Notes: a model not told the origin generated them from the sequence alone. A stretch of DNA of 34,958 bases from Gammaproteobacteria bacterium (GCA_002730035.1 PBYU01000095.1:1-34958); one strand, 5' to 3'. Shown: positions 1-9,342, counted from the first letter of the stretch. Translations and numbers: made by a program.

Positions 1-870
1 ACACCTAATCTGGACAATCTTATGGCTGGTGTGACCAAGCCCTACGGATTATTCCAGGTGTGTGGACCCACCGGCTCCGGTAAGAGTACCACCCTGCACG
101 CGATTCTGAATTATCTGAATTCAACCGAGCGGAAGATATGGACAGCAGAAGACCCGGTGGAAATTACTCAGCCAGGTCTCAGACAAGTAGAGGTCAACGA
201 GAAAGTCGGCATGACTTTCTCCAGGGCGATGCGTGCTTTCCTGCGTGCCGATCCCGATATCATAATGATTGGTGAGATGCGTGATACCGAAACCGCAGGC
301 ACCGCGATCGAGGCCTCACTGACGGGTCACTTGGTATTGTCTACACTACACACCAATAGTGCTGCCGAGAGCATTGTGCGTCTACTGGATATGGACATGG
401 ATCCGTTCAACTTCGCTGATGCCATGATTGGGATTTTGTCACAACGACTTACCAAGACCTTGTGCACCTCTTGCAAGAAGTCCTACATTCCAGAAGCGAG
501 TGAACTGGACTTTCTGGCTACAGAATTCTGTAGGGAAGCTATTCCCGATGGGTCTCGTTCCGATCCAGAGGAAGGGGAAGTTGAGAAGCAGTTAGAAGAG
601 TGGCGCCAGAACTACACACAGAAGGGTGAATTCACGCTATACAAGGCGCCAGGTTGCCCTGCCTGTCTGGATACCGGGTATCGAGGCCGAATGGGTGTGC
701 ATGAATTGTTGATGAGCACGCCTGCCATCAAGAAGATGATTCTGCGCAGAGCCCCAGCGGCAGAGGTTCACTTCGAAGCGATCATTTCAGGTATGCATAC
801 TCGAAAGCAGGATGGTATCGAAAAAATTCTGCTCGGTTATACCGATTACACGCAGGTCAGAACCGTTTAG
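1..870 (+). CDS. GspE/PilB-type secretion or pilus ATPase, C-terminal part (5' truncated by window)
   Basis: Cytoplasmic hexameric ATPase that powers a type II secretion system or type IV pilus. The reading frame is open from base 1, so the gene begins before the window and the ATG at 22 is only an internal Met. Visible are the Walker A motif GPTGSGKST, the Asp box around AEDPVE, the Walker B region DPDIIMIGEMRD, the His box GHLVLSTLHTN, and a four-cysteine zinc site formed by CTSC and, about 60 residues later, CPAC. The second pair is followed by GYRGRMGVHE, typical of GspE/PilB. A charged linker of about 50 residues between the two Cys pairs is longer than in classical PilB. Whether it serves secretion or pili cannot be told, because the N-terminal domain and neighbours are outside the window. 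A terminator follows directly. Confidence 0.93.
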   Translation, partial: TPNLDNLMAGVTKPYGLFQVCGPTGSGKSTTLHAILNYLNSTERKIWTAEDPVEITQPGLRQVEVNEKVGMTFSRAMRAFLRADPDIIMIGEMRDTETAGTAIEASLTGHLVLSTLHTNSAAESIVRLLDMDMDPFNFADAMIGILSQRLTKTLCTSCKKSYIPEASELDFLATEFCREAIPDGSRSDPEEGEVEKQLEEWRQNYTQKGEFTLYKAPGCPACLDTGYRGRMGVHELLMSTPAIKKMILRRAPAAEVHFEAIISGMHTRKQDGIEKILLGYTDYTQVRTV

Positions 871-890
871 GGTGTCCACATAAACACATA

Positions 891-926
891 AAAAAACCCG
901 ATCATTGTGAAGTGATCGGGTTTTTT
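891..926. terminator. Bidirectional Rho-independent terminator
   Basis: A perfect hairpin, CCCGATCA / TGATCGGG with an 8-nt loop, is flanked by six A on the left and six T on the right, so it works on both strands. It lies 20 bases after the ATPase stop and 24 bases from the stop of the convergent PQQ-type dehydrogenase gene, and probably ends both transcripts. Confidence 0.9.
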
Positions 927-950
927 ATTTTCTACCGTTTTAAAAAACAA

Positions 951-2972
951 CTAGTGAGCTGCACCAGCTACGGGTGCTGCGCCGGGCAAAGCCATGGCAG
1001 TCAGCTTCGATCCCGTTTGCAGCATGATGTACTGATGCCCGTCATGTACCCAGGTGCTCATGCCGTAACGGCTGCGTGCCGGTACTTCGATTTCGGCTTC
1101 GATAGCACCGCTAGCCTTATTAATCGCATAAAGCATGGGAGTGCCATCGGAGGCTGTGTCGGAGTAAAGCAGCATGTTTGATGTAACTACCATAGGTACC
1201 AGCGCACCGGTACCGGTGTTGCCCACATCGAGATTGTTGTCATCGATGACCTGCTGTACCCGTGCCGGTGTTTCGCCGGTAGGAATCATCCAGGCATGCT
1301 CGCCAGTGTTCATATCGATAGCGGTGATGCGGCTATAAGGCGGCTTGTACAGAGGAATACCGGCTGGATGGCGAGGCGCTCCTGCGCCGGGCCCATTAGC
1401 ATATTGCGAAAACGTTGTCCCAGTTGGCGCATCATACTGAAGATCGGCTTCTTCGCCAGGTACCAGCTGAATCGGGCTGCAGGCGGAATGGGATGATACA
1501 TACAGGTAGCCTGTAGCCGGATCGGCAACAGCCGGTGCCGTGATGTTGGCTCCACCGCCACCACCAGGGCAGAACATAGCTGCTCGCTTGCCTGACTCAT
1601 GACCACGCTGAATCGGGGGATTGAACAGTGGTCCCATCTGATACTCGGCATAGGCAGTGATTGCCTGTTGGCGCAGCTCCGGAGTCCAGTCGACCAGATC
1701 GTCTATGGAAACGCCTTGCATATCAAATGCCGCCGGCCTGGTCGGGAACGGCTGTGTCGCAGACAAAATCTCTCCGGGTACCGTCGAAGCAGGTACCGGA
1801 CGCTCCACCATGGGCCAGATCGGTTCGCCTGTTAAGCGATTAAACGCATAGACAAAACTTTGCTTGGTGACTTGTGCCACGGCTGGGACTTCACCTTGTC
1901 CGGGTACGTTCAGATCAAGCAATACCGGGGCGGTCGGAGTGTCATAGTTCCAGATGTCGTGATGCACCATCTGAAAGTGCCAGGCTCGCTCACCAGTGCT
2001 GGCATTCAGCGCAATCAGGCTGGTACCGTAGAGGTTGTCGCCCGGTCGGAAACCACCGTAGTAATCAATAGTTGCACCATTGGTTGGAATGAATACCAGG
2101 TCGTTTTCAATATCCGCCGAAATTGGCGCCCAGGAAGATACATCGCCGGTCCATTCCCAGGCATCATTTTCCCAGGTCTCATGACCATATTCGCCGGGAC
2201 GGGGAATCACATTGAATTTCCATTTAAATTCACCAGTTCTCTTGTCATAGGCAAGAATGTCACCTGGCACGTTTTCGATTCGTGACTGGTTATAGCCCTG
2301 CTCTGCAGAGTTACCGACAATTACAGTGTCGTTCACCACGATAGGTGGAGATGACCCGGTAACGTAACCGGTCTCCAGAGGTATGCCCTCATAGGGATCG
2401 TAGGGGTGGCCGAGATCTGCCAGCAGGTCAACCACTCCCGATTCGGGGAAACCATCGATAGGAACCGGAGTACCGAAACCTACCAGTGGCGCACCGGTTT
2501 CCGCTTCCAGTGCAGTCAGGAAGAATCCCGGTGTAATCATGTAAATCACACCTCGTCCATCGACTTCAGAGTAACCAATCCCTTTACCGTAATCGGCGCG
2601 CATGGAATATTCCCAACGGCCGGTATTCGGCAATCGATAAGACCAGAGAGTCTCGCCAGTCTTGGGATCTATCGCAACCACATGTCGGCGCGAGCCGGCA
2701 ACCGTATACAGGGTGCCGTTAATATAGCTTGGAGTCGATCGACCGCTTACTGCGCCAAGGGTAGCACCGTCCCATTCCCAGACGACCTCAAGGTCTCCGA
2801 AATTGTCAGTGGTAATCTCAGCCGCACTGGAATAACGGGTATGGGCATAGTCGTTACCAAGGGAAAACCATTCGAGGCTGTCCTGTGCCACTAGTCCTCC
2901 GGACAGGCCCAGTAAGAACGTCGCTAGCGCCATGGTTTTGAAGCGTTTCAGAAAATCCACATTTAATATCAT
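951..2972 (-). CDS. Exported PQQ-type beta-propeller dehydrogenase (quinoprotein)
   Basis: 673 residues with a Sec signal peptide (hydrophobic stretch around MALATFLLGLSGGLVAQ, cleavage near residue 30). The mature part is a quinoprotein beta-propeller: repeated tryptophan-docking blades such as VVAIDPKTGETLWSY, ALNASTGERAWHF and AIDMNTGEHAW, with the family-typical YLYVSSHSACSPIQL near the C-terminus. Proteins of this fold oxidise alcohols, sugars or polyols in the periplasm with pyrroloquinoline quinone and pass electrons to cytochrome c or quinone. There is no CxxCH haem motif, so an external acceptor is needed. GAGG lies 7 bases before the ATG at 2972; a second Met 13 codons in could also start the signal peptide. 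The substrate is not evident. The upstream minus-strand neighbour is a DapA-family aldolase, 216 bases away. No pqq biosynthesis gene is in the window. Confidence 0.88.
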   Translation of the reverse strand: MILNVDFLKRFKTMALATFLLGLSGGLVAQDSLEWFSLGNDYAHTRYSSAAEITTDNFGDLEVVWEWDGATLGAVSGRSTPSYINGTLYTVAGSRRHVVAIDPKTGETLWSYRLPNTGRWEYSMRADYGKGIGYSEVDGRGVIYMITPGFFLTALEAETGAPLVGFGTPVPIDGFPESGVVDLLADLGHPYDPYEGIPLETGYVTGSSPPIVVNDTVIVGNSAEQGYNQSRIENVPGDILAYDKRTGEFKWKFNVIPRPGEYGHETWENDAWEWTGDVSSWAPISADIENDLVFIPTNGATIDYYGGFRPGDNLYGTSLIALNASTGERAWHFQMVHHDIWNYDTPTAPVLLDLNVPGQGEVPAVAQVTKQSFVYAFNRLTGEPIWPMVERPVPASTVPGEILSATQPFPTRPAAFDMQGVSIDDLVDWTPELRQQAITAYAEYQMGPLFNPPIQRGHESGKRAAMFCPGGGGGANITAPAVADPATGYLYVSSHSACSPIQLVPGEEADLQYDAPTGTTFSQYANGPGAGAPRHPAGIPLYKPPYSRITAIDMNTGEHAWMIPTGETPARVQQVIDDNNLDVGNTGTGALVPMVVTSNMLLYSDTASDGTPMLYAINKASGAIEAEIEVPARSRYGMSTWVHDGHQYIMLQTGSKLTAMALPGAAPVAGAAH

Positions 2973-3188
2973 TATTTGCCTCGTTGCTGAGTATCAATAT
3001 TCATTGATTTTTCTCGCGTATTTATCAGCTTTGACCCTGATACAACTGGCCATCTAAAAAGTCATTTAAAATCAATTGCTTACAGGCCGACAATTCTAAT
3101 CGTAACCGGCCAAAATACCATCTTGAGGCTACCCGAGTGCTCAACTATTGTCCATCGAGAAAAAGTAACGAATCTTGTCTGAGCGTCC

Positions 3189-4103
3189 TTAGTTTGCCTG
3201 GATCTCTGGCATCCTAAAACCTGCCGACTGCACTAGGTCTTCAAGAATTGCAGTGTGAGCTTCTGATAGGGAAACCAGGGGAGGGCGTACCCGCCGCCAG
3301 GCTGGATCACCGGTGTACATGCCGGTGGCCGCCTTGAGGGCGGGAATCATGGGCATTGACTGAAAAATTGCACGTATTTCGTCGAGCTTGTTCTGATCTT
3401 GTTGTGCCTGCTCCGATTGCCAATTGTCATGCAGATCTGCAATCGCAGCGGGATTCACATTGGCTGTGGCGGAGATACAACCGGCACCACCGTGTTGCAT
3501 GTTTCGCAACAGGAAACTTTCTGAGCCACAGAAAACCCGAAAGTCATCGATATCCAGTGCATTGAGAGCCTGCGTGTTTTCCCAGTCACCCGAACTATCC
3601 TTAATGCCGGCAATGACAGCCGGATAGGCAGTGGCCAGCCGCTCGATCAATGGCAGAGACAGCGGCACCTGTGAAATGGGGGGAATGTGGTAGAGATAAA
3701 TCTGTAATTTGTCACTGGCGACTCGCTCGATGACTTCTGAGAAGAAGGCAAACAGCCCATCATCGCTTACCCCTTTGTAATAGAACGGAGGCAACATCAG
3801 TGTGCCACCACAACCCAGGGAAACAGCATGGGCAGTCAATCGAACAGTATCAGTTAGGGCGCAGCTGCCGGTGCCAGGCATGAGTACGGCAGGATCGATG
3901 CCAGCAGCCACGAGTTGATCCAGCAAGTCTATCTTCTCATCGACCGACAATGAATTGGCCTCACTGTTGGTGCCAAACACGGCTAGACCTACTCCCTGGG
4001 AGATTAGCCATCGGCAGTGGGTAATATACTTTTCGCCATTGGCTGACAAGTCTTCGTCAAATGGAGTAATTACTGGTGCCAGCACACCGCTAAACCTGTT
4101 CAA
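3189..4103 (-). CDS. Dihydrodipicolinate synthase (DapA)/N-acetylneuraminate lyase family aldolase
   Basis: Cytoplasmic TIM-barrel class I aldolase of 304 residues, normal family length. The Schiff-base lysine is Lys168 in AGIKDSSGD and the catalytic tyrosine is Tyr138 in YLYHIPP. The usual carboxylate-binding GTTGE is changed to GTNSEAN (44-50), which argues against true lysine-pathway DapA and for a catabolic 2-keto acid lyase or dehydratase; the substrate is unknown. The start is TTG at 4103: AGGAG lies 6 bases before it, while the ATG just downstream of AGGAG runs into a stop after two codons. It lies upstream of the PQQ-type dehydrogenase on the same strand, and divergent to the GST gene. 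Confidence 0.88.
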   Translation of the reverse strand: MNRFSGVLAPVITPFDEDLSANGEKYITHCRWLISQGVGLAVFGTNSEANSLSVDEKIDLLDQLVAAGIDPAVLMPGTGSCALTDTVRLTAHAVSLGCGGTLMLPPFYYKGVSDDGLFAFFSEVIERVASDKLQIYLYHIPPISQVPLSLPLIERLATAYPAVIAGIKDSSGDWENTQALNALDIDDFRVFCGSESFLLRNMQHGGAGCISATANVNPAAIADLHDNWQSEQAQQDQNKLDEIRAIFQSMPMIPALKAATGMYTGDPAWRRVRPPLVSLSEAHTAILEDLVQSAGFRMPEIQAN

Positions 4104-4242
4104 ATCATGCTCCTTGTTTTTTAGTACTGAGTACTTGCAGGGATAGAGAGGGCTCTTTCGGTCAATTGCCTTGTTAATGAGAGATGGCTATAGTCCCACA
4201 CTCCCGACGATGGGGACAACGGAGTCTGGCGGAGATGATTTT

Positions 4243-4902
4243 GTGCAATTAGTCATTGGTAACAAGAACTTTTCATCCTGGTCCATGCGACCCTGGGCAT
4301 TGTTAACCCACTACTCCCTGAAATTTGAAGAATTAAGGATTCCACTGTTTGTCGATGGATACCAGCAGGAATTGCAGAAGTACTCGCCTAGCTTGAAAGT
4401 ACCTGTGCTAATCGACGCTGAACCCACCGTTTGGGATTCGCTGGCGATTTGCGAATACCTTTCGGAGCAGTATCTGGACGGTAAGGCATGGCCAGCATCC
4501 CGGCAGAAGCGGGCGCTGGCCCGTTCCTATTGTGCCGAGATGCACTCGGGATTCATGGCGATCAGAAACCACCTTCCCATGAATTGTCGTACCCGACGCC
4601 GCGTGGAACTGGATTCCACCGTGCTTGGAGAATGTCAGCGTATCGATACGCTGTGGGCCGATGCACGAGAACGCTATGGGTCCCAGGGTGATTACCTGTT
4701 TGGCGGTTTCTCCATTGCCGATTGTATGTACGCTCCCATGGCGATGCGTTTTCATACCTACGGCGTCAAATTGTCGTCTCTCAGCCAGCAATATCTGGAA
4801 ATATTGCTCAAAAATCCAGCAGTAAACCAGTGGCGCAGCGAGGCTGAATCCGAAGCGGAAAGTCTGCCAGATTTCGAATTTGGCCACGAAATTCAGGATT
4901 GA
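4243..4902 (+). CDS. Glutathione S-transferase family protein
   Basis: Soluble GST-fold protein of about 219 residues. The N-terminal thioredoxin-like domain begins VQLVIGNKNFSSWSMRPW, with the Ser pair in the usual active-site place. VPVLID and the glutathione gamma-glutamyl contact motif DSLAICEYL follow, then an all-helical C-terminal domain with the N-capping FSIADCMYAPM. I prefer the GTG at 4243: it sits 8 bases after GGAG and directly before the conserved domain. An in-frame ATG at 4210 or 4171 would add a polar, unconserved extension. The gene is divergent to the aldolase gene, and its stop faces the lspA stop. The family covers many detoxification and isomerase reactions and no substrate is evident. 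Confidence 0.87.
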   Translation: MQLVIGNKNFSSWSMRPWALLTHYSLKFEELRIPLFVDGYQQELQKYSPSLKVPVLIDAEPTVWDSLAICEYLSEQYLDGKAWPASRQKRALARSYCAEMHSGFMAIRNHLPMNCRTRRRVELDSTVLGECQRIDTLWADARERYGSQGDYLFGGFSIADCMYAPMAMRFHTYGVKLSSLSQQYLEILLKNPAVNQWRSEAESEAESLPDFEFGHEIQD

Positions 4903-5010
4903 ATTCCCAGCCCGAGCGGATAAGCTCCGAAGCGAACCCAATCATCCCCCAAGACCCTAAAACCGGGGGTTAGTGTGACTCTCTCAGTACCTTTGAGATT
5001 TGTACAGAAC

Positions 5011-5514
5011 TCAGTCGGATAATTTTTCTGGAATATCGTTGGTTGGCGGAGGGTGATTCATAAAGCTTAGCAGCAACAGTGGCCAGATACCGATATGCAC
5101 CATCATGTCGGCGGTATTGAATACATAATTCCAGAAAGGAATATGTTGTATATCGATGAAATCAATCACGCTGCCATAGATCAGCCGATCGAGAACATTG
5201 CTGGCGCCTCCGCCCACAACAAATCCGAAACAGATAAACTCGTAGGGCTTCACCGCTTTGCCGAACCACAGATAGACAATCACTCCTGCGAGTAAGCTGA
5301 TGTTTATCAATCCGAAAATCGATCCCATGCCTTGTGCAAGGCCGAATACACCTCCGTAGTTCCGAATATGGGTAAAATGAATCAGTCCATTGATTTCCAG
5401 TGTGCTATTCAATGGGATATTGCTGTTTACCCAAGCACCGATCAGCTGCGAAAGTAGGAGGGCCGCAAATACAATCAGTGCGAACCAGGCCATGTTTTTG
5501 AATTTAGGAGTCAT
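5011..5514 (-). CDS. lspA: Lipoprotein signal peptidase (SPase II)
   Basis: Inner-membrane aspartyl protease that removes the signal peptide of prolipoproteins after diacylglyceryl transfer. 167 residues with four hydrophobic segments. The catalytic dyad is present: Asp109 in ASNVLDR and Asp136 in FNTADMMVHIG; the conserved RNYGGVFG is at 51-58. The start MTPKFKN at 5514 gives normal family length; an upstream in-frame start would add 38 unrelated residues inside the phosphatase gene. The ATG lies 4 bases after the stop of the histidine phosphatase gene, so the two are probably translated together. lspA usually sits next to ileS; here it ends a glpK-led run, so it may be a second copy. Confidence 0.9.
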   Translation of the reverse strand: MTPKFKNMAWFALIVFAALLLSQLIGAWVNSNIPLNSTLEINGLIHFTHIRNYGGVFGLAQGMGSIFGLINISLLAGVIVYLWFGKAVKPYEFICFGFVVGGGASNVLDRLIYGSVIDFIDIQHIPFWNYVFNTADMMVHIGIWPLLLLSFMNHPPPTNDIPEKLSD

Positions 5515-5518
5515 CTCG

Positions 5519-6178
5519 CTAACCGGCAGGAGGATCAGGATGTGTTGATTGCATATTACTGTCGGGGCGGACTTCAGAAAAGGGCCTATCGGCATATTGT
5601 GTAATACGCCGGATTCCAACGGTTTCAAACTCGATGATGCTATGGGCGCAGTTATGCATATTTGGAGGGGCCCACAATTGCTCTATGGATAGATTTTCAA
5701 AATGGCAGAGCACCGATTTAATCAGAGCGCCATGACTGATGATGGCGATCTGTTTCCGAGGCTGTTCAGTGGCGATTTTCTCGATCGTGCTGACCGCCCG
5801 TTGCTGTAGATCGTAAAAAGTCTCGGCACCGGACACATTGAACAGCTGCGGTTCGTTCCAGAAATGATTCAATGAGTCGGGGTAAGATGACTCGACATCA
5901 TCATACAGGTTGCCCTCCCACGGGCCCAGGTGAATCTCTCGCAACTCATCCATAAATTCAACAGCGTGGTCTGTGTGTGAAAACACATGCTCTGCAGTCT
6001 GTCGGGTGCGTAAGCTGCTGCTGCAATACACCTGGTCAAATTTGAGATGGCGCAGCTTTGCACCTAGCTGTTGGGCTTGTTGTATGCCCAGTTCGGTCAG
6101 TCGGGATTCGCTTTGACCCTGCACGCGACGTTCCTCGTTCCAGTCAGTTTGTCCGTGTCTGATTAGATGTAGTTGCAT
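5519..6178 (-). CDS. Histidine phosphatase family protein (phosphoglycerate mutase-like)
   Basis: 219-residue cytoplasmic phosphatase of the branch-1 histidine phosphatase superfamily. The phosphate pocket is complete: Arg7-His8 in LIRHGQTDWN (His8 is the phosphorylated residue), Arg57 in LRTRQTAE, proton donor Glu81 in REIHLGPWEG, and His149 in ISHGALIKSVL. The gene starts 3 bases after the glpK stop and ends 4 bases before lspA, so it belongs to a glpK-phosphatase-lspA transcription unit. Members act on phosphosugars, alpha-ribazole phosphate, nucleotides and other phosphoesters. The glpK link suggests a small phosphoester such as glycerol 3-phosphate, but this is only an inference. Confidence 0.88.
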   Translation of the reverse strand: MQLHLIRHGQTDWNEERRVQGQSESRLTELGIQQAQQLGAKLRHLKFDQVYCSSSLRTRQTAEHVFSHTDHAVEFMDELREIHLGPWEGNLYDDVESSYPDSLNHFWNEPQLFNVSGAETFYDLQQRAVSTIEKIATEQPRKQIAIISHGALIKSVLCHFENLSIEQLWAPPNMHNCAHSIIEFETVGIRRITQYADRPFSEVRPDSNMQSTHPDPPAG

Positions 6179-6181
6179 GAG

Positions 6182-7666
6182 TTACTGCTCGGTTCGGGTA
6201 CGATTAATGGCATCAAGCCAGCCGGCATACTGCTGCTCCCGCCATTGGTGGTCCTTCTCCGGTAAGAAAGCATGTTGCAGTTGCCATTTGCTGCTTATCT
6301 GGTCGAGACCTTCAAACAGCCCCGCCTGTAATCCAGCGACGTAGGCAGCACCCAGCGTGGTGGTTTCTGTAATGAGCGGGCGATGCACTTCACAATTCAA
6401 TAAGTCTGCCAATTTTTGCATCACATAATCATTACGTGCCATGCCGCCGTCTACCCGTAGCTGCTGCAGCGATGCGCCATCGGCGGCGATGGCATCGACC
6501 AGATCCCGGGTCTGGTAACATACTGACATGAGTGCAGCCGTCACGATTTCCTTGATGCCCGTGTCCCTGGTCAAGCCGAAGAGCGCGGCACGTGCATGAG
6601 GATCCCAATAAGGGGCCCCCAGTCCGGTAAATGCAGGAACCAGATACACGGATAATTCTTCACTGCAGGCTTGCGCAAGTTGTTCGGAATCGGCGGCATG
6701 TTCGATGAGATGCAAGCCATCCCGTATCCATTGCAGCGTGGCACCTGCCATGAATATGCTACCTTCTATAGCGTAACTGGTTTTGCCGCCGAGTCGGTAA
6801 GCTACTGTGCTTAGTAGTCGATTTTTAGAGCGGACTACCTGCCCGCCAGTATTTAATAACAGGAAACAACCGGTGCCGTAAGTGCTCTTAGCCATGCCCT
6901 CGGCAAGACAACCTTGTCCAAAGGCCGCCGCTTGTTGATCACCAATAATACCTGTGATTGGAATAGCAGCGCCCAGCAGAGCGCCATCCGATACACCAAA
7001 ATCGGCTGCACAATCCATTACCTCGGGTAGTAATGTGCGCGGGATTTCGAATAACGCCAGCAATTCATCATCCCATTGTTGCTCGTTGATATTGAACAAC
7101 ATAGTCCTCGATGCATTGGTGGCGTCGGTACGATGACTCTTGCCGCCGGTGAGTTGCCAGAGCAGGTAGCTGTCAACTGTTCCAAAGGCTAACAATCCCT
7201 CTTCGGCCTGTTGTCGTGCATCGGCTACATTATCCAGAATCCAGCGCAGTTTGGTGGCTGAGAAATAGGGGTCGATCAGCAGCCCCGTCTTCTCCTGAAT
7301 ATTTTCCTGCATGCCCTGTTGCTGGAGTTGTTCACAGTAATCACTGGTACGCCGATCCTGCCAGACGATGGCATTGTGGATGGGCTTTCCGGTTTCACGA
7401 TTCCAGACCACCGTAGTCTCACGCTGGTTGGTGATGCCAATACAGGAAATATTCTCAGCGGCAATATCTGCCTTCTTCATAGCCGTGCGACAGCTATCGA
7501 GCGTGGTCTGCCAAATTTCAGTCGCGTCGTGTTCGACCCAGCCATTGGCAGGGAAGTGTTGCTTGAATTCCTGCTGCCCGAGCCCTACCGGATTTGCAGA
7601 CTCGTCAAAGATCAGTGCGCGACTACTGGTGGTGCCCTGGTCGATCGAGAGGATATAGTTGCTCAT
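6182..7666 (-). CDS. glpK: Glycerol kinase
   Basis: Phosphorylates glycerol with ATP to sn-glycerol 3-phosphate in the cytoplasm. 494 residues, the expected length. The FGGY-kinase hallmarks are present: [16 protein letters not shown] at 6-21, [18 protein letters not shown], the glycerol-contacting [20 protein letters not shown] in the ATP-binding half, and [14 protein letters not shown]. The ATG at 7666 has no clear ribosome binding site upstream. The gene is divergent from glpD across 170 bases and is followed, with 3 bases between, by the histidine phosphatase. Together with GlpSTPQ-V and GlpD it completes glycerol uptake and oxidation. Confidence 0.97.
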   Translation of the reverse strand: MSNYILSIDQGTTSSRALIFDESANPVGLGQQEFKQHFPANGWVEHDATEIWQTTLDSCRTAMKKADIAAENISCIGITNQRETTVVWNRETGKPIHNAIVWQDRRTSDYCEQLQQQGMQENIQEKTGLLIDPYFSATKLRWILDNVADARQQAEEGLLAFGTVDSYLLWQLTGGKSHRTDATNASRTMLFNINEQQWDDELLALFEIPRTLLPEVMDCAADFGVSDGALLGAAIPITGIIGDQQAAAFGQGCLAEGMAKSTYGTGCFLLLNTGGQVVRSKNRLLSTVAYRLGGKTSYAIEGSIFMAGATLQWIRDGLHLIEHAADSEQLAQACSEELSVYLVPAFTGLGAPYWDPHARAALFGLTRDTGIKEIVTAALMSVCYQTRDLVDAIAADGASLQQLRVDGGMARNDYVMQKLADLLNCEVHRPLITETTTLGAAYVAGLQAGLFEGLDQISSKWQLQHAFLPEKDHQWREQQYAGWLDAINRTRTEQ

Positions 7667-7836
7667 GAAAGTTCGTTAAATCTGCCCTGGCCTCTGCAGC
7701 TACAATTTCATCGAGTGACTGAGATGACTATTTGACTACTTGGCCGAGTTCGTCGCAAGGCGGCCATGTTACACTATGTTGCGCTGAGATTGACGCACAA
7801 AATTCCCTATTCGAAATCTTTTTGAGAAATCATTAA
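7667..7836. promoter_or_regulatory. Divergent glpK/glpD control region
   Basis: 170 bases between the starts of glpK (minus) and glpD (plus), so promoters for both operons should lie here. A TTGACG hexamer at 7790-7795 and a TACACT hexamer at 7770-7775 are present, but neither has a well-spaced partner. TTCG/CGAA elements near 7670 and 7811 could be half sites of a DeoR-type GlpR repressor. No operator can be assigned with confidence, and no glpR gene is in the window. Confidence 0.4.
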
Positions 7837-9330
7837 GTGACTGACTCTCAAGTATCTCATGACCTGCTGGTAATTGGTGGGGGTGTTAATGGTGCCGGGA
7901 TTGCTGCCGATGCAGCAGGGCGTGGGCTGGATGTTGTGTTGTGTGAAAAATCAGATCTGGCAAGCGCCACGTCATCCTCAAGCAGTAAGTTGATTCATGG
8001 CGGATTACGCTATCTCGAATTTTATGAATTCAGTTTAGTTCGAAAAGCGTTGAGGGAGAGAGATGTCTTAGCCATGGCCGCTCCACACATCATCAGGCCA
8101 ATGGCGTTCCAGATTCCTCAGCTGCCTCACTCACGTAACGCGTTACTCATACGGGCCGGCTTGTTTCTCTATGATAATCTGGCCAGGCGTCAACGCTTCA
8201 AACATTCCAGTTCAATTCGCTTCGATCGTGACGGGCCACTGAATGCCGTCATCAGCAAAGGCTTCGAGTACTGGGATGCCCAGGTGGATGATTCAAGACT
8301 GGTTGTACTCAATGCACTGCAGGCCAGGCAACATGGCGCGAGCATCTTGACCAGAACCGAGTGTACGGCCATTTCGCCTGAAGAAGGAGGCTGGCAGGTG
8401 ACGCTGCACGATCATCTTAAGGGATTGGATTCGATCCGTTCTTTTCGTGCCATCGTTAATGCTTCCGGCCCCTGGGTAGCGAGCCTATTGGAAGGATTGA
8501 CTCATAAACCGGCTCCCCATCGAATTCGATTAGTGAAGGGCAGTCATATCGTGGTACCCAAAATCCATGACGGTGAACATGCCTATCTGCTACAGCATCA
8601 CGACGGGCGAGTCGTGTTTGTGATTCCCTACCTGGAGCAATATTCCCTGATTGGCACAACGGAAAAAGAATTTCAGGGAGAATTGGATAGAGTGGAAATT
8701 TCCACTGATGAAATTAGCTATTTAATCTCCATCGTCAACCTGTATTTCAAGAAATCAATTCTGCACAGCGATATCGTGAATACCTATTCAGGTGTGCGAC
8801 CACTTATCGACCAGCAAGGCAAGTCAGCCAGCAAGATTTCGCGTGAATACCGGCTCGAGCTGAGCCTGGATCCCAGCCCATTGCTTTCGGTCTATGGTGG
8901 GAAAGTCACAACCTACCGCGTTTTATCCGAACATGTAATGAACAAGCTCGGACGCTGCTTTCCCGGCATGGGCTCAGCCTGGACCGGGCAGGCCAGGCTT
9001 CCCGGAGGCGATTTTGATTTGCCGGAAAACCTGTTTAATCGATTGGCGACCCGATATCGCTGGCTGGGACCGGATATGATCAACCGATGGCTGGCAAGTT
9101 ATGGCACTCTAAGCTTCGACATACTCGGCGATGCCAGGGGTCTGGATGATCTCGGCATGAAATTTGGCAATAATCTGTATCAACGTGAGGTTGACTACCT
9201 GTGCAGGGAAGAATGGGCCAGGACAGCCGAAGACATTCTGTGGAGACGCTCCAAGCTGGGTTATCAGTTTGACGAGAAGCAAACAACGTCGCTGTCCAAT
9301 TACTTAAAGCAGTCGTATCCAATTAACTGA
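7837..9330 (+). CDS. glpD: Aerobic glycerol-3-phosphate dehydrogenase (FAD)
   Basis: Membrane-associated flavoprotein that oxidises sn-glycerol 3-phosphate to dihydroxyacetone phosphate and feeds electrons to the quinone pool. 497 residues, normal for GlpD. The dinucleotide-binding fold is at the N-terminus (LLVIGGGVNGAGIAADAAGR), then the family-typical SSSSKLIHGGLRYLE, and a second FAD contact at LLSVYGGKVTTYR. The start is GTG at 7837; a GAGA about 10 bases upstream is a weak ribosome binding site. glpS follows after 12 bases. The GlpD-GlpS-GlpT-GlpP-GlpQ order is the one known for the glycerol ABC transporter operon of Rhizobium leguminosarum, which supports glycerol as the substrate of the following genes. 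Confidence 0.96.
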   Translation: MTDSQVSHDLLVIGGGVNGAGIAADAAGRGLDVVLCEKSDLASATSSSSSKLIHGGLRYLEFYEFSLVRKALRERDVLAMAAPHIIRPMAFQIPQLPHSRNALLIRAGLFLYDNLARRQRFKHSSSIRFDRDGPLNAVISKGFEYWDAQVDDSRLVVLNALQARQHGASILTRTECTAISPEEGGWQVTLHDHLKGLDSIRSFRAIVNASGPWVASLLEGLTHKPAPHRIRLVKGSHIVVPKIHDGEHAYLLQHHDGRVVFVIPYLEQYSLIGTTEKEFQGELDRVEISTDEISYLISIVNLYFKKSILHSDIVNTYSGVRPLIDQQGKSASKISREYRLELSLDPSPLLSVYGGKVTTYRVLSEHVMNKLGRCFPGMGSAWTGQARLPGGDFDLPENLFNRLATRYRWLGPDMINRWLASYGTLSFDILGDARGLDDLGMKFGNNLYQREVDYLCREEWARTAEDILWRRSKLGYQFDEKQTTSLSNYLKQSYPIN

Positions 9331-9342
9331 CCGGAAACCGAA

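Noticed and set aside
2973..3188. Possible small gene between the PQQ-type and aldolase genes
   Set aside because: No frame with family resemblance or good start; more likely the promoter region of the dehydrogenase.
4948..4973. C5/G5 hairpin between the GST and lspA genes as a terminator
   Set aside because: The loop is long (about 14 bases) and no T run follows on either strand.
5515..5628. Longer N-terminus for LspA
   Set aside because: The extra 38 residues overlap the phosphatase gene and resemble nothing; the Met at 5514 gives normal length and 4-base spacing.
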